Of a DNA stretch of 47,140 bases, positions 16,451-25,483 are shown in pieces (position 1 is the stretch's first letter; each line of letters starts with the position of its first letter). Both the position numbers and the translations under genes were made by a program. The notes under the pieces were generated by a model. It did no database searches. It saw only the letters and a list, made by a program, of their open reading frames with translations, and had not been told where the DNA came from. Source of the stretch: CAYJBH01 sp964369965 (GTDB lineage: Bacteria > Bacillota > Clostridia > Oscillospirales > Ruminococcaceae); assembly GCA_964369965.1 (NCBI GenBank), contig CAYJGF010000020.1, positions 1 to 47,140 on the forward strand, read 5' to 3'.

Positions 16451-17523
16451 CCGAGACTAATTCCTATTCTGCGCGCTACACTTATCATGTCGTCATTCTC
16501 CGGCACTAACTTTTTACGACCGGCGATGGTGGTCAATAGATTTGCAGTGACTACGTTGTTGACCATCGCAACCGTCGTGCCGTACTGCTCCAACTCGACA
16601 AGTTTCGCGGCGAAAGTTCCAAACTGGGTGGCGAGCACGCGGTCATATGGTGAGGGCGAGCCTCCGCGCTGTATATGACCCGGCACGGCGACACGCGTCT
16701 CAAATCCGGTCTCATCCTCAATCGCGGTGGCTATGGTCTGGGTCGCAGTGATTATACCTTTTTCGCGGCGAAGTTCCTCCCGCTCCTTGCGCTTTAACTT
16801 GGACTCCTCCTTGCTGTACACACCCTCGGCTACGGCGATGATGGAGAAGGATTTCCCCTCCTTATACCTGCGCTCGATCGCCTTGATAATGTTGTTAAGA
16901 TTATATGGCATCTCCGGCAGTAGTATAATATCCGCGCCGCCTGCTATGCCGGCATATAGGGTCAGCCAACCCGCCTTATTGCCCATCAGCTCTATGACCA
17001 TAACGCGTCGATGACTTGTCGCGGTGGTGTGAATACGGTCTATTACATCGGTGGCGATATCGACGGCGGAGTGAAAGCCGAATGTCACATCGGTGCCGAA
17101 GATATCGTTATCGATGGTCTTGGGCAGACCGATGATGTTGAGTCCATTCTCCGACAGAAGATTGGCGGATTTGTGGGTGCCGTTACCGCCGAGGCATAAA
17201 AGACAGTCCAACTTCATCTTCTTGTAGTTCTTCTTCATCTCGTCCACCTTGTCGACATTATCCTTGCCGACCACCTCCATCTCGCTGAATGGGGTGCGTT
17301 TAGTGCCGAGGATGGTGCCGCCACGGGTGAGAATACCGGAGAAGTCCATCGGGTGCATCTCCTTATAATCGCCGTGGATAAGACCATAATAACCGTTTTG
17401 TATGCCGATTATCTCGACATCGTCCTTGAAGCGATGATAAAGTCCCTTTGCCGCACCACGGATGGTGGCGTTGAGCCCCGGGCAATCTCCCCCGGCGGTT
17501 AGAATACCGATACGCTTTTTCAT
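16447..17523 (-). CDS. pfkA: 6-phosphofructokinase
   Basis: A 358-residue PfkA-family enzyme phosphorylating fructose 6-phosphate. N-terminal GILTAGGDCPGLNA, the substrate block RRVMVIELMGNKAGW, and VPGHIQRGGSPSPYDR are clear. The donor-site motifs are GGNGT (112-116) and PKTIDND (134-140). Most ATP enzymes have GGDGS and PGTIDND, and pyrophosphate enzymes have GGDDS and PKTIDND, so the phosphoryl donor is uncertain; ATP is the default guess. AGAAAGGAT precedes the ATG. It lies 45 bases after parC and overlaps the lipoprotein gene downstream. Confidence 0.92.
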   Translation of the reverse strand: MKKRIGILTAGGDCPGLNATIRGAAKGLYHRFKDDVEIIGIQNGYYGLIHGDYKEMHPMDFSGILTRGGTILGTKRTPFSEMEVVGKDNVDKVDEMKKNYKKMKLDCLLCLGGNGTHKSANLLSENGLNIIGLPKTIDNDIFGTDVTFGFHSAVDIATDVIDRIHTTATSHRRVMVIELMGNKAGWLTLYAGIAGGADIILLPEMPYNLNNIIKAIERRYKEGKSFSIIAVAEGVYSKEESKLKRKEREELRREKGIITATQTIATAIEDETGFETRVAVPGHIQRGGSPSPYDRVLATQFGTFAAKLVELEQYGTTVAMVNNVVTANLLTTIAGRKKLVPENDDMISVARRIGISLG

Positions 17524-17568
17524 GGTTTTATCCTTTCTGAATTATAATAGGTTTATTGTATAATCTAT

Positions 17569-19815
17569 TTAAAGCGTCAACTGTTCCGTCGCGTCTCTGC
17601 TCGCAATTACCGCACCGGCAGACGGGAGTGAGCGCACTCGATAGCGGTGTGCGTCCGGCATATCCCCCTCTTTAAAGAGCGAGACCTCCTTTATCCTTAT
17701 CCCTTTGCGGAGCTTCACCACCTGCACACCCTGTGTGTTCTTGGTGGTCTTTATGGTGAGTTGAGCGGAATTGATAATCAAAAGTCGTCCTGCGGTGGTC
17801 TCGACAGCGATGTCCGCCTCCTCTTTAAGATAAAAGAACTTGACCGCTTCGGTTTTATCGGAAAATGCGTTTAGCAACTTTTTGCGGTTTTGTTTTGTCT
17901 GGTAGGATGATATGTCCACCTTCGCTATCCTGCCATCTTCAAACACAAAGAGCATAAATCCGATATACTCCTCCACCACCGCCATAAATCGACAGAGCTC
18001 CTGCTCCTCGAAACCGAGTGACGCCGGCAGATATTCGCCGATAACGCTCGCCTTGGTGTCCTCAAACTGTGCCGCAAAACACTTGTAAACCTGTGCTTTG
18101 TTGGTGAAGAATAACAGTTCGGCGTTATTTTTAGTCTCCTCACTGTGGCGAATATTATCCCCCTCCTTGAGTTTTTGCTCGCCACTCATGCGCAGTGACT
18201 GGGCGGTGATCTTTTTAATATAATTCTCCTCGGTGAAAAACACCGTGACCGGATAGTCGGGCAGTTCCTGCACTTCATCCTTGATACTGGACGGCTGTTG
18301 ACCGTACAAAATCTCACTCTTTCGATCGATGCCGTATTTATCGCTGACCTCTTTGAGCTCACCGCATATAACCTTGTTTAAAAGACGTTTGCTCGCAAGC
18401 AGTTCCTCTAAGCTGTCTATCTCGTCACGAAGTTTATCTATCTCGTCGGTGCGACGCAGTATATAGTTTCGATTGAGCTGTCGCAGGCGAATTTCCGCGA
18501 CATACTCCGCCTGAGTTTTGTCTATCCCAAACCCTATCATAAGGTTCGGCACGACCTCCTCCTCCTGCTCCGTCTCGCGGACAATACGGACCGCCTTGTC
18601 GATGTCCAGCAGTATCGCTTTAAGACCGAGTAGCAGATGAAGTCGTTTTTGGTGCTCCTGCATCTGATAGTGGGCACGTCGTTTGACCGCGCCGAGACGA
18701 AACGCTATCCACTCCTGCAAAAGTTCGCGCACGCCGAGAGTTCTCGGTGTACCGGCAATGATGACGTTAAAATTACAGGAAAAAGTGTCCTCTAAAGGGG
18801 TCATGGCGAAAAGTCGAGACATCAACCTTTCCGGATCGACGCCACGCTTGAGGTCGAGGGTCAACATTAGACCGCCGAGGTCCGTCTCGTCACGCATGTC
18901 GGCAATCTCTTTGACCTTGCCGGTCTTGACGAGGTCCGCTATCTTATCCATGATAGCCTCGATGGTGGTAGTATAGGGTATCTCCACAATCTCTATACGG
19001 TTGCCGTCCTTGACATATCTAAAACGGCTGCGCACGCGAACACCTCCACGGCCGTTGTCGATGATGTTTTGCATCTCGCTCGGGTTGTGTAGGATTAGTC
19101 CGCCGCCCGAGAAGTCGGGGGCGTGCAACGTTGTCTCGATGGGGTGATTTTCATCCTTTATCAGCGCGATGGTGGTATCGCATACCTCGCGCAGGTTAAA
19201 GCTACATATACTGCTCGCCATGCTGACCGCAATACCGATGGTGCAGTTGGTGAGTATGGTCGGATAACATACCGGCAGCAATGTCGGCTCGGTGCGGGTG
19301 TTGTCATAGTTCGGCACAAAATCGACGGTGTCACGGTCGATATCGCGAAAGAGCAGTTCCGTCACCGGCGCGAGCTTTGCCTCGGTGTATCTGCTGGCGG
19401 CATACGCCATATCACGGGAATAGAACTTGCCGAAGTTACCCTTGGAGTCCACAAACGGGTTGAGCAGTGCCTCGTTGCCAGTGGATAGACGCACCATCGT
19501 CTCATAGATTGCACCGTCACCGTGTGGGTTGAGGCGCATGGTGGTGCCCACGATGTTAGCGCTCTTAGTCCTTGCACCTCTTAACAGCCCCATGTCATAC
19601 ATGGTGTAGAGCAGTTTTCGGTGAGAGGGTTTGAGCCCGTCAATCTCCGGCAGGGCGCGGCTGATAATTACGCTCATCGCGTAGGGCATGTAGTTTTTTT
19701 CTAATGTCTCGGTCACCCTATTTTGTAGGACAATACCGGCGTCGGCAATCTCAATACGATCGTCCAGCGCCGTTACTCTTTTTCTTTTATTTTCAACTTC
19801 TTTCTTTTTTGCCAT
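17569..19815 (-). CDS. parC: Type IIA topoisomerase subunit A, ParC-like
   Basis: A 748-residue DNA-cleaving subunit. YAMSVIISRALPEIDGLKPSHRKLLY and the catalytic Tyr143 in AASRYTEAKL are clear. The C-terminal part has beta-propeller-like repeats but no GyrA box (QRRGGKG), which argues for topoisomerase IV over gyrase. In the quinolone-determining segment NPHGDGAIYE the usual serine is glycine (101). I start at the ATG at 19815 with AGGGA upstream; the ATG at 19839 lies inside parE. It follows parE by 13 bases, so the two subunits are made together to decatenate chromosomes. Confidence 0.92.
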   Translation of the reverse strand: MAKKKEVENKRKRVTALDDRIEIADAGIVLQNRVTETLEKNYMPYAMSVIISRALPEIDGLKPSHRKLLYTMYDMGLLRGARTKSANIVGTTMRLNPHGDGAIYETMVRLSTGNEALLNPFVDSKGNFGKFYSRDMAYAASRYTEAKLAPVTELLFRDIDRDTVDFVPNYDNTRTEPTLLPVCYPTILTNCTIGIAVSMASSICSFNLREVCDTTIALIKDENHPIETTLHAPDFSGGGLILHNPSEMQNIIDNGRGGVRVRSRFRYVKDGNRIEIVEIPYTTTIEAIMDKIADLVKTGKVKEIADMRDETDLGGLMLTLDLKRGVDPERLMSRLFAMTPLEDTFSCNFNVIIAGTPRTLGVRELLQEWIAFRLGAVKRRAHYQMQEHQKRLHLLLGLKAILLDIDKAVRIVRETEQEEEVVPNLMIGFGIDKTQAEYVAEIRLRQLNRNYILRRTDEIDKLRDEIDSLEELLASKRLLNKVICGELKEVSDKYGIDRKSEILYGQQPSSIKDEVQELPDYPVTVFFTEENYIKKITAQSLRMSGEQKLKEGDNIRHSEETKNNAELLFFTNKAQVYKCFAAQFEDTKASVIGEYLPASLGFEEQELCRFMAVVEEYIGFMLFVFEDGRIAKVDISSYQTKQNRKKLLNAFSDKTEAVKFFYLKEEADIAVETTAGRLLIINSAQLTIKTTKNTQGVQVVKLRKGIRIKEVSLFKEGDMPDAHRYRVRSLPSAGAVIASRDATEQLTL

Positions 19816-19828
19816 ATCGTCCCTATTC

Positions 19829-21811
19829 TTATGATACATCGAGGTTGTCGAGGTACTCGTATCCGTGGTTTGCTATAAACTCCTTTCGACCTGCAAGGTT
19901 GTCACCCAGCCACAGGTCAAAGACATACGCCGTGTGCTCCGCTGTGTCCTTTTCCACCTTGATAAGCCGTCTTGACTCCGGATTCATGGTGGTCATCCAC
20001 ATCATGTCCGGCTCATTCTCACCGAGACCTTTACTGCGTTGCAGGGTGTAACTTTCACTCCCTATCTTCTCCATTATCTCCGCCTTTTCCTGTTCGGTAT
20101 AGGCAAAGTAGGTCTTTTTCTTGGTGTTTATCTCATAGAGCGGCGATTCGGCGATGTATATATACCCCTCGTCGATAAGCTCCGGCATGAGGCGATAGAA
20201 GAGCGCTAAAATCAGGGTGCGGATTTGATAGCCGTCATAGTCCGCATCGGTACAGATTATTATCTTGTTCCACCGCAGTGAGTTGATATCAAAGCCGGCG
20301 ATGCCGGTCTTTGCCTTGCCCGGCACGTCCACACCGCAACCGAGAACCTTAATAATATCGGTTATAATATCGTTTTTAAAGATTTTTGCATAGTCCGCCT
20401 TCAGACAGTTGAGTATCTTGCCACGCACCGGAATTATCGCCTGAAATTCGGCGTTTCTACTTGTCTTACATGCTCCGAGCGCCGAGTCACCCTCCACGAT
20501 ATACAGCTCACGCACCGAGAGATCCTTGGTGCGACAGTCCACAAATTTCTGCACGCGATTGGCAATATCTATGTCGCGACCGATGGTCTTTTTGAGGTTT
20601 TGCCTTGTCTTTTCCGCCTGTTCACGGCTCTGCTTGTTGATTAATATCTGGGAGGCGATCTTTTGTGCTTCCTCCGGTTTTTCGATAAAATAAACCTCTA
20701 ACTGGTGCTTTAAAAAGTCGGTCATCGCCTGAGCAATAAACTTATTTGTTATCGCCTTTTTGGTCTGGTTTTCATACGATGTCTGGGTGGAAAAGCCGGA
20801 GGTGATGATACAAAGGCAGTCCTGCACATCGGCAAAAGTTATGCGGCTCTCCCCCTTTTTATAGAGGTTTTTTTGCTTTAAAAAGCTGTCTATCTGGTTG
20901 ACAAAGGCAGTCTTGACCGCGCGCTCCGGCGAGCCGCCGTGCTCCAAATAGCTGGAGTTGTGGTAGTATTCCAGCAAAGTTTGCTTGTTGGAAAAACAAA
21001 AACTCGCGTTCATCTGCACCTTATATTCCGGCCTGTCCTCTCGGTCGCGACCGACCGCCGAGCTGGAACAGGTGAGGATGGGGGTCAAATAATCGTTCCC
21101 CACCACCTCGGCGAGGTAGTCCTCTATCCCCTTTTCATAGAGATATGTTGTCTCCTGCCGACCTTCCGGTGTCTCGATAACCAGCTCAAAGATGACACCG
21201 GCGTTGACCACCGCCTGTCTTTTTATGGTGTCGTGCAGATAGTCCGCACTGATATAAATATCGGTAAAAACATCGTCGTCCGGCAGATATTTTATCTTAG
21301 AGCCGGTCTTTTTGCGCGTCGTTTCCTCCTTTTGGAGTTCGCCGACCACCTCACCGCGCTCAAAGTCGAGGTGATAGTGAAAGCCGTCACGGTAGACGTC
21401 CACCGTCATGTTTTTGGACGCATATTGGGTGGCGCAAAGCCCGAGACCGTTGAGACCAAGCGAGTAGGCATAACTCTCGTCGTCGGCGTTATACTTACCT
21501 CCGGCATAGAGTTCACAAAACAGCAGTTCCCAGTTGAACCGCTGTTCGTTTTGGTTATAGTCCACCGGTATGCCGCGACCGAAATCCTCGATCTCGACAC
21601 TGCCGTCCTTATAACGTTTTATATTAATCTTGTTGCCGTGACCGCCTCTCGCCTCGTCAATGGAGTTGGATAGAATTTCAAAAACGGTGTGTTGACAACC
21701 CTCAATGCCGTCACTACCAAAGATGACACCCGGGCGCTTTCGCACCCGGTCTGCACCTTTTAAGCTCTGTATGCTCTCGTTATCGTAGGTCTGGGTCTTT
21801 TTTGTCGGCAT
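19829..21811 (-). CDS. parE: Type IIA topoisomerase subunit B, ParE-like
   Basis: A 660-residue ATPase subunit. The GHKL region is seen as VFEILSNSIDEA and DFGRGIPVDY. The toprim domain has VEGDSALGACK, and IICTDADYDGYQIRTL carries the metal-binding aspartates. The EGDSALG form differs from the EGDSAGG of GyrB. Two possible ATGs exist (21817 and 21811). AAGGGA is only one base from the first but 7 from the second, so 21811 is preferred. The gene begins inside the last codons of ftsH (32-base overlap) and parC follows. Confidence 0.92.
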   Translation of the reverse strand: MPTKKTQTYDNESIQSLKGADRVRKRPGVIFGSDGIEGCQHTVFEILSNSIDEARGGHGNKINIKRYKDGSVEIEDFGRGIPVDYNQNEQRFNWELLFCELYAGGKYNADDESYAYSLGLNGLGLCATQYASKNMTVDVYRDGFHYHLDFERGEVVGELQKEETTRKKTGSKIKYLPDDDVFTDIYISADYLHDTIKRQAVVNAGVIFELVIETPEGRQETTYLYEKGIEDYLAEVVGNDYLTPILTCSSSAVGRDREDRPEYKVQMNASFCFSNKQTLLEYYHNSSYLEHGGSPERAVKTAFVNQIDSFLKQKNLYKKGESRITFADVQDCLCIITSGFSTQTSYENQTKKAITNKFIAQAMTDFLKHQLEVYFIEKPEEAQKIASQILINKQSREQAEKTRQNLKKTIGRDIDIANRVQKFVDCRTKDLSVRELYIVEGDSALGACKTSRNAEFQAIIPVRGKILNCLKADYAKIFKNDIITDIIKVLGCGVDVPGKAKTGIAGFDINSLRWNKIIICTDADYDGYQIRTLILALFYRLMPELIDEGYIYIAESPLYEINTKKKTYFAYTEQEKAEIMEKIGSESYTLQRSKGLGENEPDMMWMTTMNPESRRLIKVEKDTAEHTAYVFDLWLGDNLAGRKEFIANHGYEYLDNLDVS

Positions 21812-23870
21812 CTTCATTCCCTTGTGTTTCGGTTATTTCCTCTTTCGGCTCGTCTTTTATCTCGGTGCTCTGCGGTTCAAGTTCATCCTTTTGCGCAGAT
21901 TTTTCGGCGAGCGATTCATCCAACTGACGTTTCGCCTCCTCAATTCCCTCCTGCGAAATCTCCACCTTTTCCTGCTCCGCGAGCGCTTTAAGGTCGATGG
22001 GCAATTTTTCCGCACGGGGCTCAAAGGGTGGCAATTCCTCGCCGTCCATCAGCTTTTTGAACTCGTCGCCGTCCAGTTTATCACGCTCAAGCAGCTCTGC
22101 CGAGACCTTATGAAGTTTTTCCATGTTTTCGAGCAGTATCTTCTCTGCCTTGTCATAGGAGGTATCCAAAAGGTGGCGGATTTCGGTGTCTATTTCGAGA
22201 GCAACCGCGTCACTATACTGTTTTTGTTGGTTAAAATCACGACCGAGGAACGTCTCGGACGGGTTACCGCCATAGACAACGGGACCGAGATTATCGCTAA
22301 ACCCATACCGTGTGACCATGTTGCGAGCTATCGCTGTTGCGCGCTCCAGATCGTTGGACGCGCCGGTAGAAATGTCGTCTAACACAAGTTTTTCCGCCAC
22401 ACGACCGCCGAGCAGGGTGACAATCTCGTCCAACATCTGATTTTTGGTACGATAGTTGGTGTCCTCCTCCGGTAGGCTTAGGGTAAATCCACCTGCCATG
22501 CCACGCGGAATAATGGATATGGTATGCACCGGATGGGTATTTTCTAATAAAAAGGTGCTGATTGCGTGCCCTGCCTCGTGATAGGCGGTGAGGCGACGCT
22601 CCTTCTCGGTGATTATTCTGCTCTTTTTCTCGGGACCTGCCACAACCTTGACGGTGGATTCCTCAATATCAAACATCGTTATCGCCTTGCGACCGTGACG
22701 TGCGGCGAGCAATGCCGCCTCATTTACAAGGTTTTCAAGGTCCGCACCGGTAAAGCCGGGTGTGCCCTTGGCGATGGTGTTGAGGTCGACATCGGGGGCG
22801 AGCGGTTTTTTCTTGGTGTGCACCTTTAGTATCTCAAAACGACCTTTGATATCCGGCAGACCGACATATACCTGACGGTCAAAACGACCGGGGCGAAGCA
22901 ATGCTTTGTCCAAAATGTCGGCACGGTTGGTAGCGGCGATGATGATAACACCGTCGTTCACACCGAAACCGTCCATCTCTACCAAAAGTTGGTTGAGAGT
23001 CTGCTCACGCTCGTCATGACCGCCGCCAAGACCGGCACCGCGCTGACGACCGACCGCATCAATCTCATCTATAAAGACTATTGCAGGGGAGCTTTTCTTG
23101 GCTTTATCGAACAAATCACGCACACGGGAGGCACCGACACCGACATACATCTCCACAAAGTCGGAACCGGATATGGAATAGAACGGCACTCCGGCCTCGC
23201 CTGCGCAAGCTCGTGCGAGCAAGGTTTTACCGGTACCGGGAGGGCCTACAAAAAGCACACCGCGCGGTATTCTCGCGCCCAGTTCGTTATATTTTTTGGG
23301 GTTTTTCAGGAACTCCACAATCTCGGTGAGTTCCTCCTTTTCCTCGTCTGCACCGGCTACATCGTCAAAGGTGTTTTTGCGACCCTCATCGCCGTTGCTC
23401 TTGACCTTTGCCTTGCCGACGTTCATCGCGCCACGCGCACCGGACTGGCTGTAGATCATAAAATACCAGATAGCACCGAGCCCGAGGAGCATTAACAGCG
23501 TCGGAATTAAGCTGAACCACCACGGTGTTTCCGATGCGGGCAGATAGTCATAGGAGGATATCGGGTCATCGCTCGCGAGCGATGCCTCAACATGTGGTGC
23601 TATGTCGTTGACAAAAAGACTGACATTAGGCACGCGATATGTCTCCGGTTCGGTCGCGGTGGAGGTTTTAAGGGTATACTCCAACACCCCGGAACCGAGG
23701 TCGAGGGAATAGGTATCGATATTATTGTCGGCAAAATGCCGCATAATTTCCGAGTATTTCGGGTTTATCGTCTCCTCCGGCATACGCAGGAACACCGCGA
23801 GCATTATTGCGGCGGCTATGACCAGAATGTAAATTATTATAGAGCCGTTATTTTTGTTGCGTTTAACCAA
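21780..23870 (-). CDS. ftsH: ATP-dependent zinc metalloprotease FtsH
   Basis: A 696-residue membrane-bound AAA+ protease that degrades membrane and short-lived proteins. Membrane segments lie at about 10-28 and 119-140, flanking an extracytoplasmic domain. Walker A is GPPGTGKT (209-216), Walker B IVFIDEID (264-271), the second region of homology ends ALLRPGRFDRQ, and the zinc site is HEAGH (431-435). The tail after about residue 640 is acidic and low in complexity. The tilS-hpt-ftsH order is the same as in Bacillus. It overlaps parE. Confidence 0.97.
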   Translation of the reverse strand: MVKRNKNNGSIIIYILVIAAAIMLAVFLRMPEETINPKYSEIMRHFADNNIDTYSLDLGSGVLEYTLKTSTATEPETYRVPNVSLFVNDIAPHVEASLASDDPISSYDYLPASETPWWFSLIPTLLMLLGLGAIWYFMIYSQSGARGAMNVGKAKVKSNGDEGRKNTFDDVAGADEEKEELTEIVEFLKNPKKYNELGARIPRGVLFVGPPGTGKTLLARACAGEAGVPFYSISGSDFVEMYVGVGASRVRDLFDKAKKSSPAIVFIDEIDAVGRQRGAGLGGGHDEREQTLNQLLVEMDGFGVNDGVIIIAATNRADILDKALLRPGRFDRQVYVGLPDIKGRFEILKVHTKKKPLAPDVDLNTIAKGTPGFTGADLENLVNEAALLAARHGRKAITMFDIEESTVKVVAGPEKKSRIITEKERRLTAYHEAGHAISTFLLENTHPVHTISIIPRGMAGGFTLSLPEEDTNYRTKNQMLDEIVTLLGGRVAEKLVLDDISTGASNDLERATAIARNMVTRYGFSDNLGPVVYGGNPSETFLGRDFNQQKQYSDAVALEIDTEIRHLLDTSYDKAEKILLENMEKLHKVSAELLERDKLDGDEFKKLMDGEELPPFEPRAEKLPIDLKALAEQEKVEISQEGIEEAKRQLDESLAEKSAQKDELEPQSTEIKDEPKEEITETQGNEDADKKDPDLR

Positions 23871-23895
23871 AATATAACTTTCCTTTCCTGTATAA

Positions 23896-24432
23896 TTATT
23901 CGTAGACCTTGGGGTCGAGCGTGCCTATGTAAGGCAGGTTGCGATATTTTTCGGCATAGTCAAGACCATAACCTATTAAAAACTCATCCGGCACGACAAA
24001 CCCGACATAATCGCTTTTTATATCCGCCTTGCGACGCTCCGGTTTGTCCAAAAGAGTGCATATCTTGATGGAATTGGGATTTCGTGAGTTGAGCAGGACG
24101 GTGAGGTGTTGCAATGTGACACCGCTGTCCAATATATCCTCGATAATAAGTATGTCCTTATCCGCGACATTTATATCAAGGTCTTTAATCACCTTGACGT
24201 TGCCGGTGGTTTTCGCCGCCATGCCGTACGATGCCACCACCATAAAATCAATCATAAGCGGCAGGTCGATGTGACGAATGAGGTCGGAGAAGAAAACAAC
24301 ACCGCCCTTTAACACCGAGACGAGGAGCAAATCTTTGCCCTTATAGTCCTGCGTAATCTGCTTGCCAAGCTCGGCGCACTTCGCCGCTATCTCATCAGCT
24401 GACAACAAAATCTCTTTTACATCTTTTTTCAT
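23896..24432 (-). CDS. hpt: Hypoxanthine phosphoribosyltransferase
   Basis: A 178-residue purine salvage enzyme joining hypoxanthine or guanine to PRPP. LVSVLKGGVVFFSDL and the PRPP loop ILIIEDILDSGVTL are the family motifs, with the C-terminal VPDEFLIGYGLDY. The ATG at 24432 gives the normal length. The nearest GAGG is 12 bases away, so a TTG six bases upstream may also be used. A longer frame reaching 24735 runs into tilS and its promoter and is not real. It has its own promoter at 24474-24502, with ftsH 25 bases downstream. Confidence 0.95.
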   Translation of the reverse strand: MKKDVKEILLSADEIAAKCAELGKQITQDYKGKDLLLVSVLKGGVVFFSDLIRHIDLPLMIDFMVVASYGMAAKTTGNVKVIKDLDINVADKDILIIEDILDSGVTLQHLTVLLNSRNPNSIKICTLLDKPERRKADIKSDYVGFVVPDEFLIGYGLDYAEKYRNLPYIGTLDPKVYE

Positions 24433-24473
24433 AGTCAAAAAAATCCTCATGCAGTTATAAATATACCAGATAT

Positions 24474-24502
24474 AGTATAACATTAAACTTGTGTTAAGAT
24501 AA
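24474..24502 (-). promoter_or_regulatory. Promoter for hpt-ftsH
   Basis: Minus strand TTATCT (24497-24502), a 17-bp spacer, then TATACT (24474-24479), in the AT-rich gap between tilS and hpt. The -10 is good and the -35 weak. It may drive the long run hpt-ftsH-parE-parC-pfk-valS. Confidence 0.5.
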
Positions 24503-24553
24503 AGGTTTTTTTGTCGATTTGTAGAAATGCATAAAAACAAATGTAAATAAGGC

Positions 24554-25483
24554 TCACAAAATGACAGCTTTACCATCTTTTCTTTGCAATGTTTTGCCAT
24601 CCTTAAAGCGTATCGACAATAATTCTTTGAGCATGACCAGCCTTGCCTTTTGCACAAGGTCATCGGTCGGCTCTTGATGAGGGGCAATAAACCGCGCCGC
24701 CACCTCCAATTGAACTGCCTTATGAAGATTTGCATAGCTTTTCAACTTAATATCGCCTGACAGATATTGCGCCGCCAAACTGCCGACAAGGTCGTGCGCC
24801 AGCTCGGTAGAGGTCGCCGAGCGGATTATCGCGCGCTCTGCGGCAGGGTTTATCTCGTTTAGTATCGGCAGGACGGTATTTCTTATTCTGTTGCGCGCAT
24901 ATATATCACTGTCGTTGCTCGCATCATGGCGATGATCTATGCCGTTATCCCGAGCAAACTCGCGTATTTCCTCGCGTGAGCAGTCAAAGAGAGGGCGGAT
25001 GAAAAAGTCGCGTTTTGCCTTTATCCCGTGCATACCGCCGGAGCCGGTGCCGCGTGTCATTCGCATAATAACCGTCTCGGCTACATCGCCGGCGTTGTGA
25101 CCGGTGGCAATGAGTGCGCCGTGTTTTTCATTAAGCTCGTGAAAAAAATCCTGTCGGGCATTCCTACCCCATGCCTCGGAGCCGACCGGATTGCCCTCTT
25201 TATCGCGCCGGTGTGGGATAATTTTTTCAAAAAACTCTATATTATATTGCTCTGCAACGGATCTGCAAAACTCTCGGTCATCGTCCGACGCCGCCCCTCG
25301 CAGACCGTGGTCGAGGTGGCAAAGCCCTAAAACATTGACCTTGAACATCCTCTCGTATCTTTTTAAAAGATACAAAAGCACCGCGCTGTCTGCACCGCCG
25401 GAAAAAGCGACGATAACCGACGAGCCCGGTGGCAGTAGTGAGCGACGGCGCACCGTCTGCAAAAATCTCTCGTTAATAATCAT
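24554..25483 (-). CDS. tilS: tRNA(Ile)-lysidine synthetase, short form
   Basis: A 309-residue enzyme that converts C34 of tRNA-Ile(CAU) to lysidine. The ATP pyrophosphatase loop is VAFSGGADSAVLL (residues 24-36), followed by CHLDHGLRG and GHNAGDVAETVIMRMTRGTG. Most Firmicute TilS proteins are about 450 residues; this lacks the C-terminal domain and resembles the short Aquifex-like architecture. The start overlaps the dnaB end by 11 bases. The tRNA with a CAT anticodon at the right edge of the window would be a substrate if it is the isoleucine type. Confidence 0.93.
   Translation of the reverse strand: MIINERFLQTVRRRSLLPPGSSVIVAFSGGADSAVLLYLLKRYERMFKVNVLGLCHLDHGLRGAASDDDREFCRSVAEQYNIEFFEKIIPHRRDKEGNPVGSEAWGRNARQDFFHELNEKHGALIATGHNAGDVAETVIMRMTRGTGSGGMHGIKAKRDFFIRPLFDCSREEIREFARDNGIDHRHDASNDSDIYARNRIRNTVLPILNEINPAAERAIIRSATSTELAHDLVGSLAAQYLSGDIKLKSYANLHKAVQLEVAARFIAPHQEPTDDLVQKARLVMLKELLSIRFKDGKTLQRKDGKAVIL

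Noticed and set aside
20939..21673. 244-residue frame opposite parE
   Set aside because: Antisense shadow of a clear topoisomerase gene, with no recognisable domain.
23896..24735. 279-residue form of Hpt
   Set aside because: The first 100 residues are read through the end of tilS and the hpt promoter, and do not resemble the family; the 178-residue form is complete.
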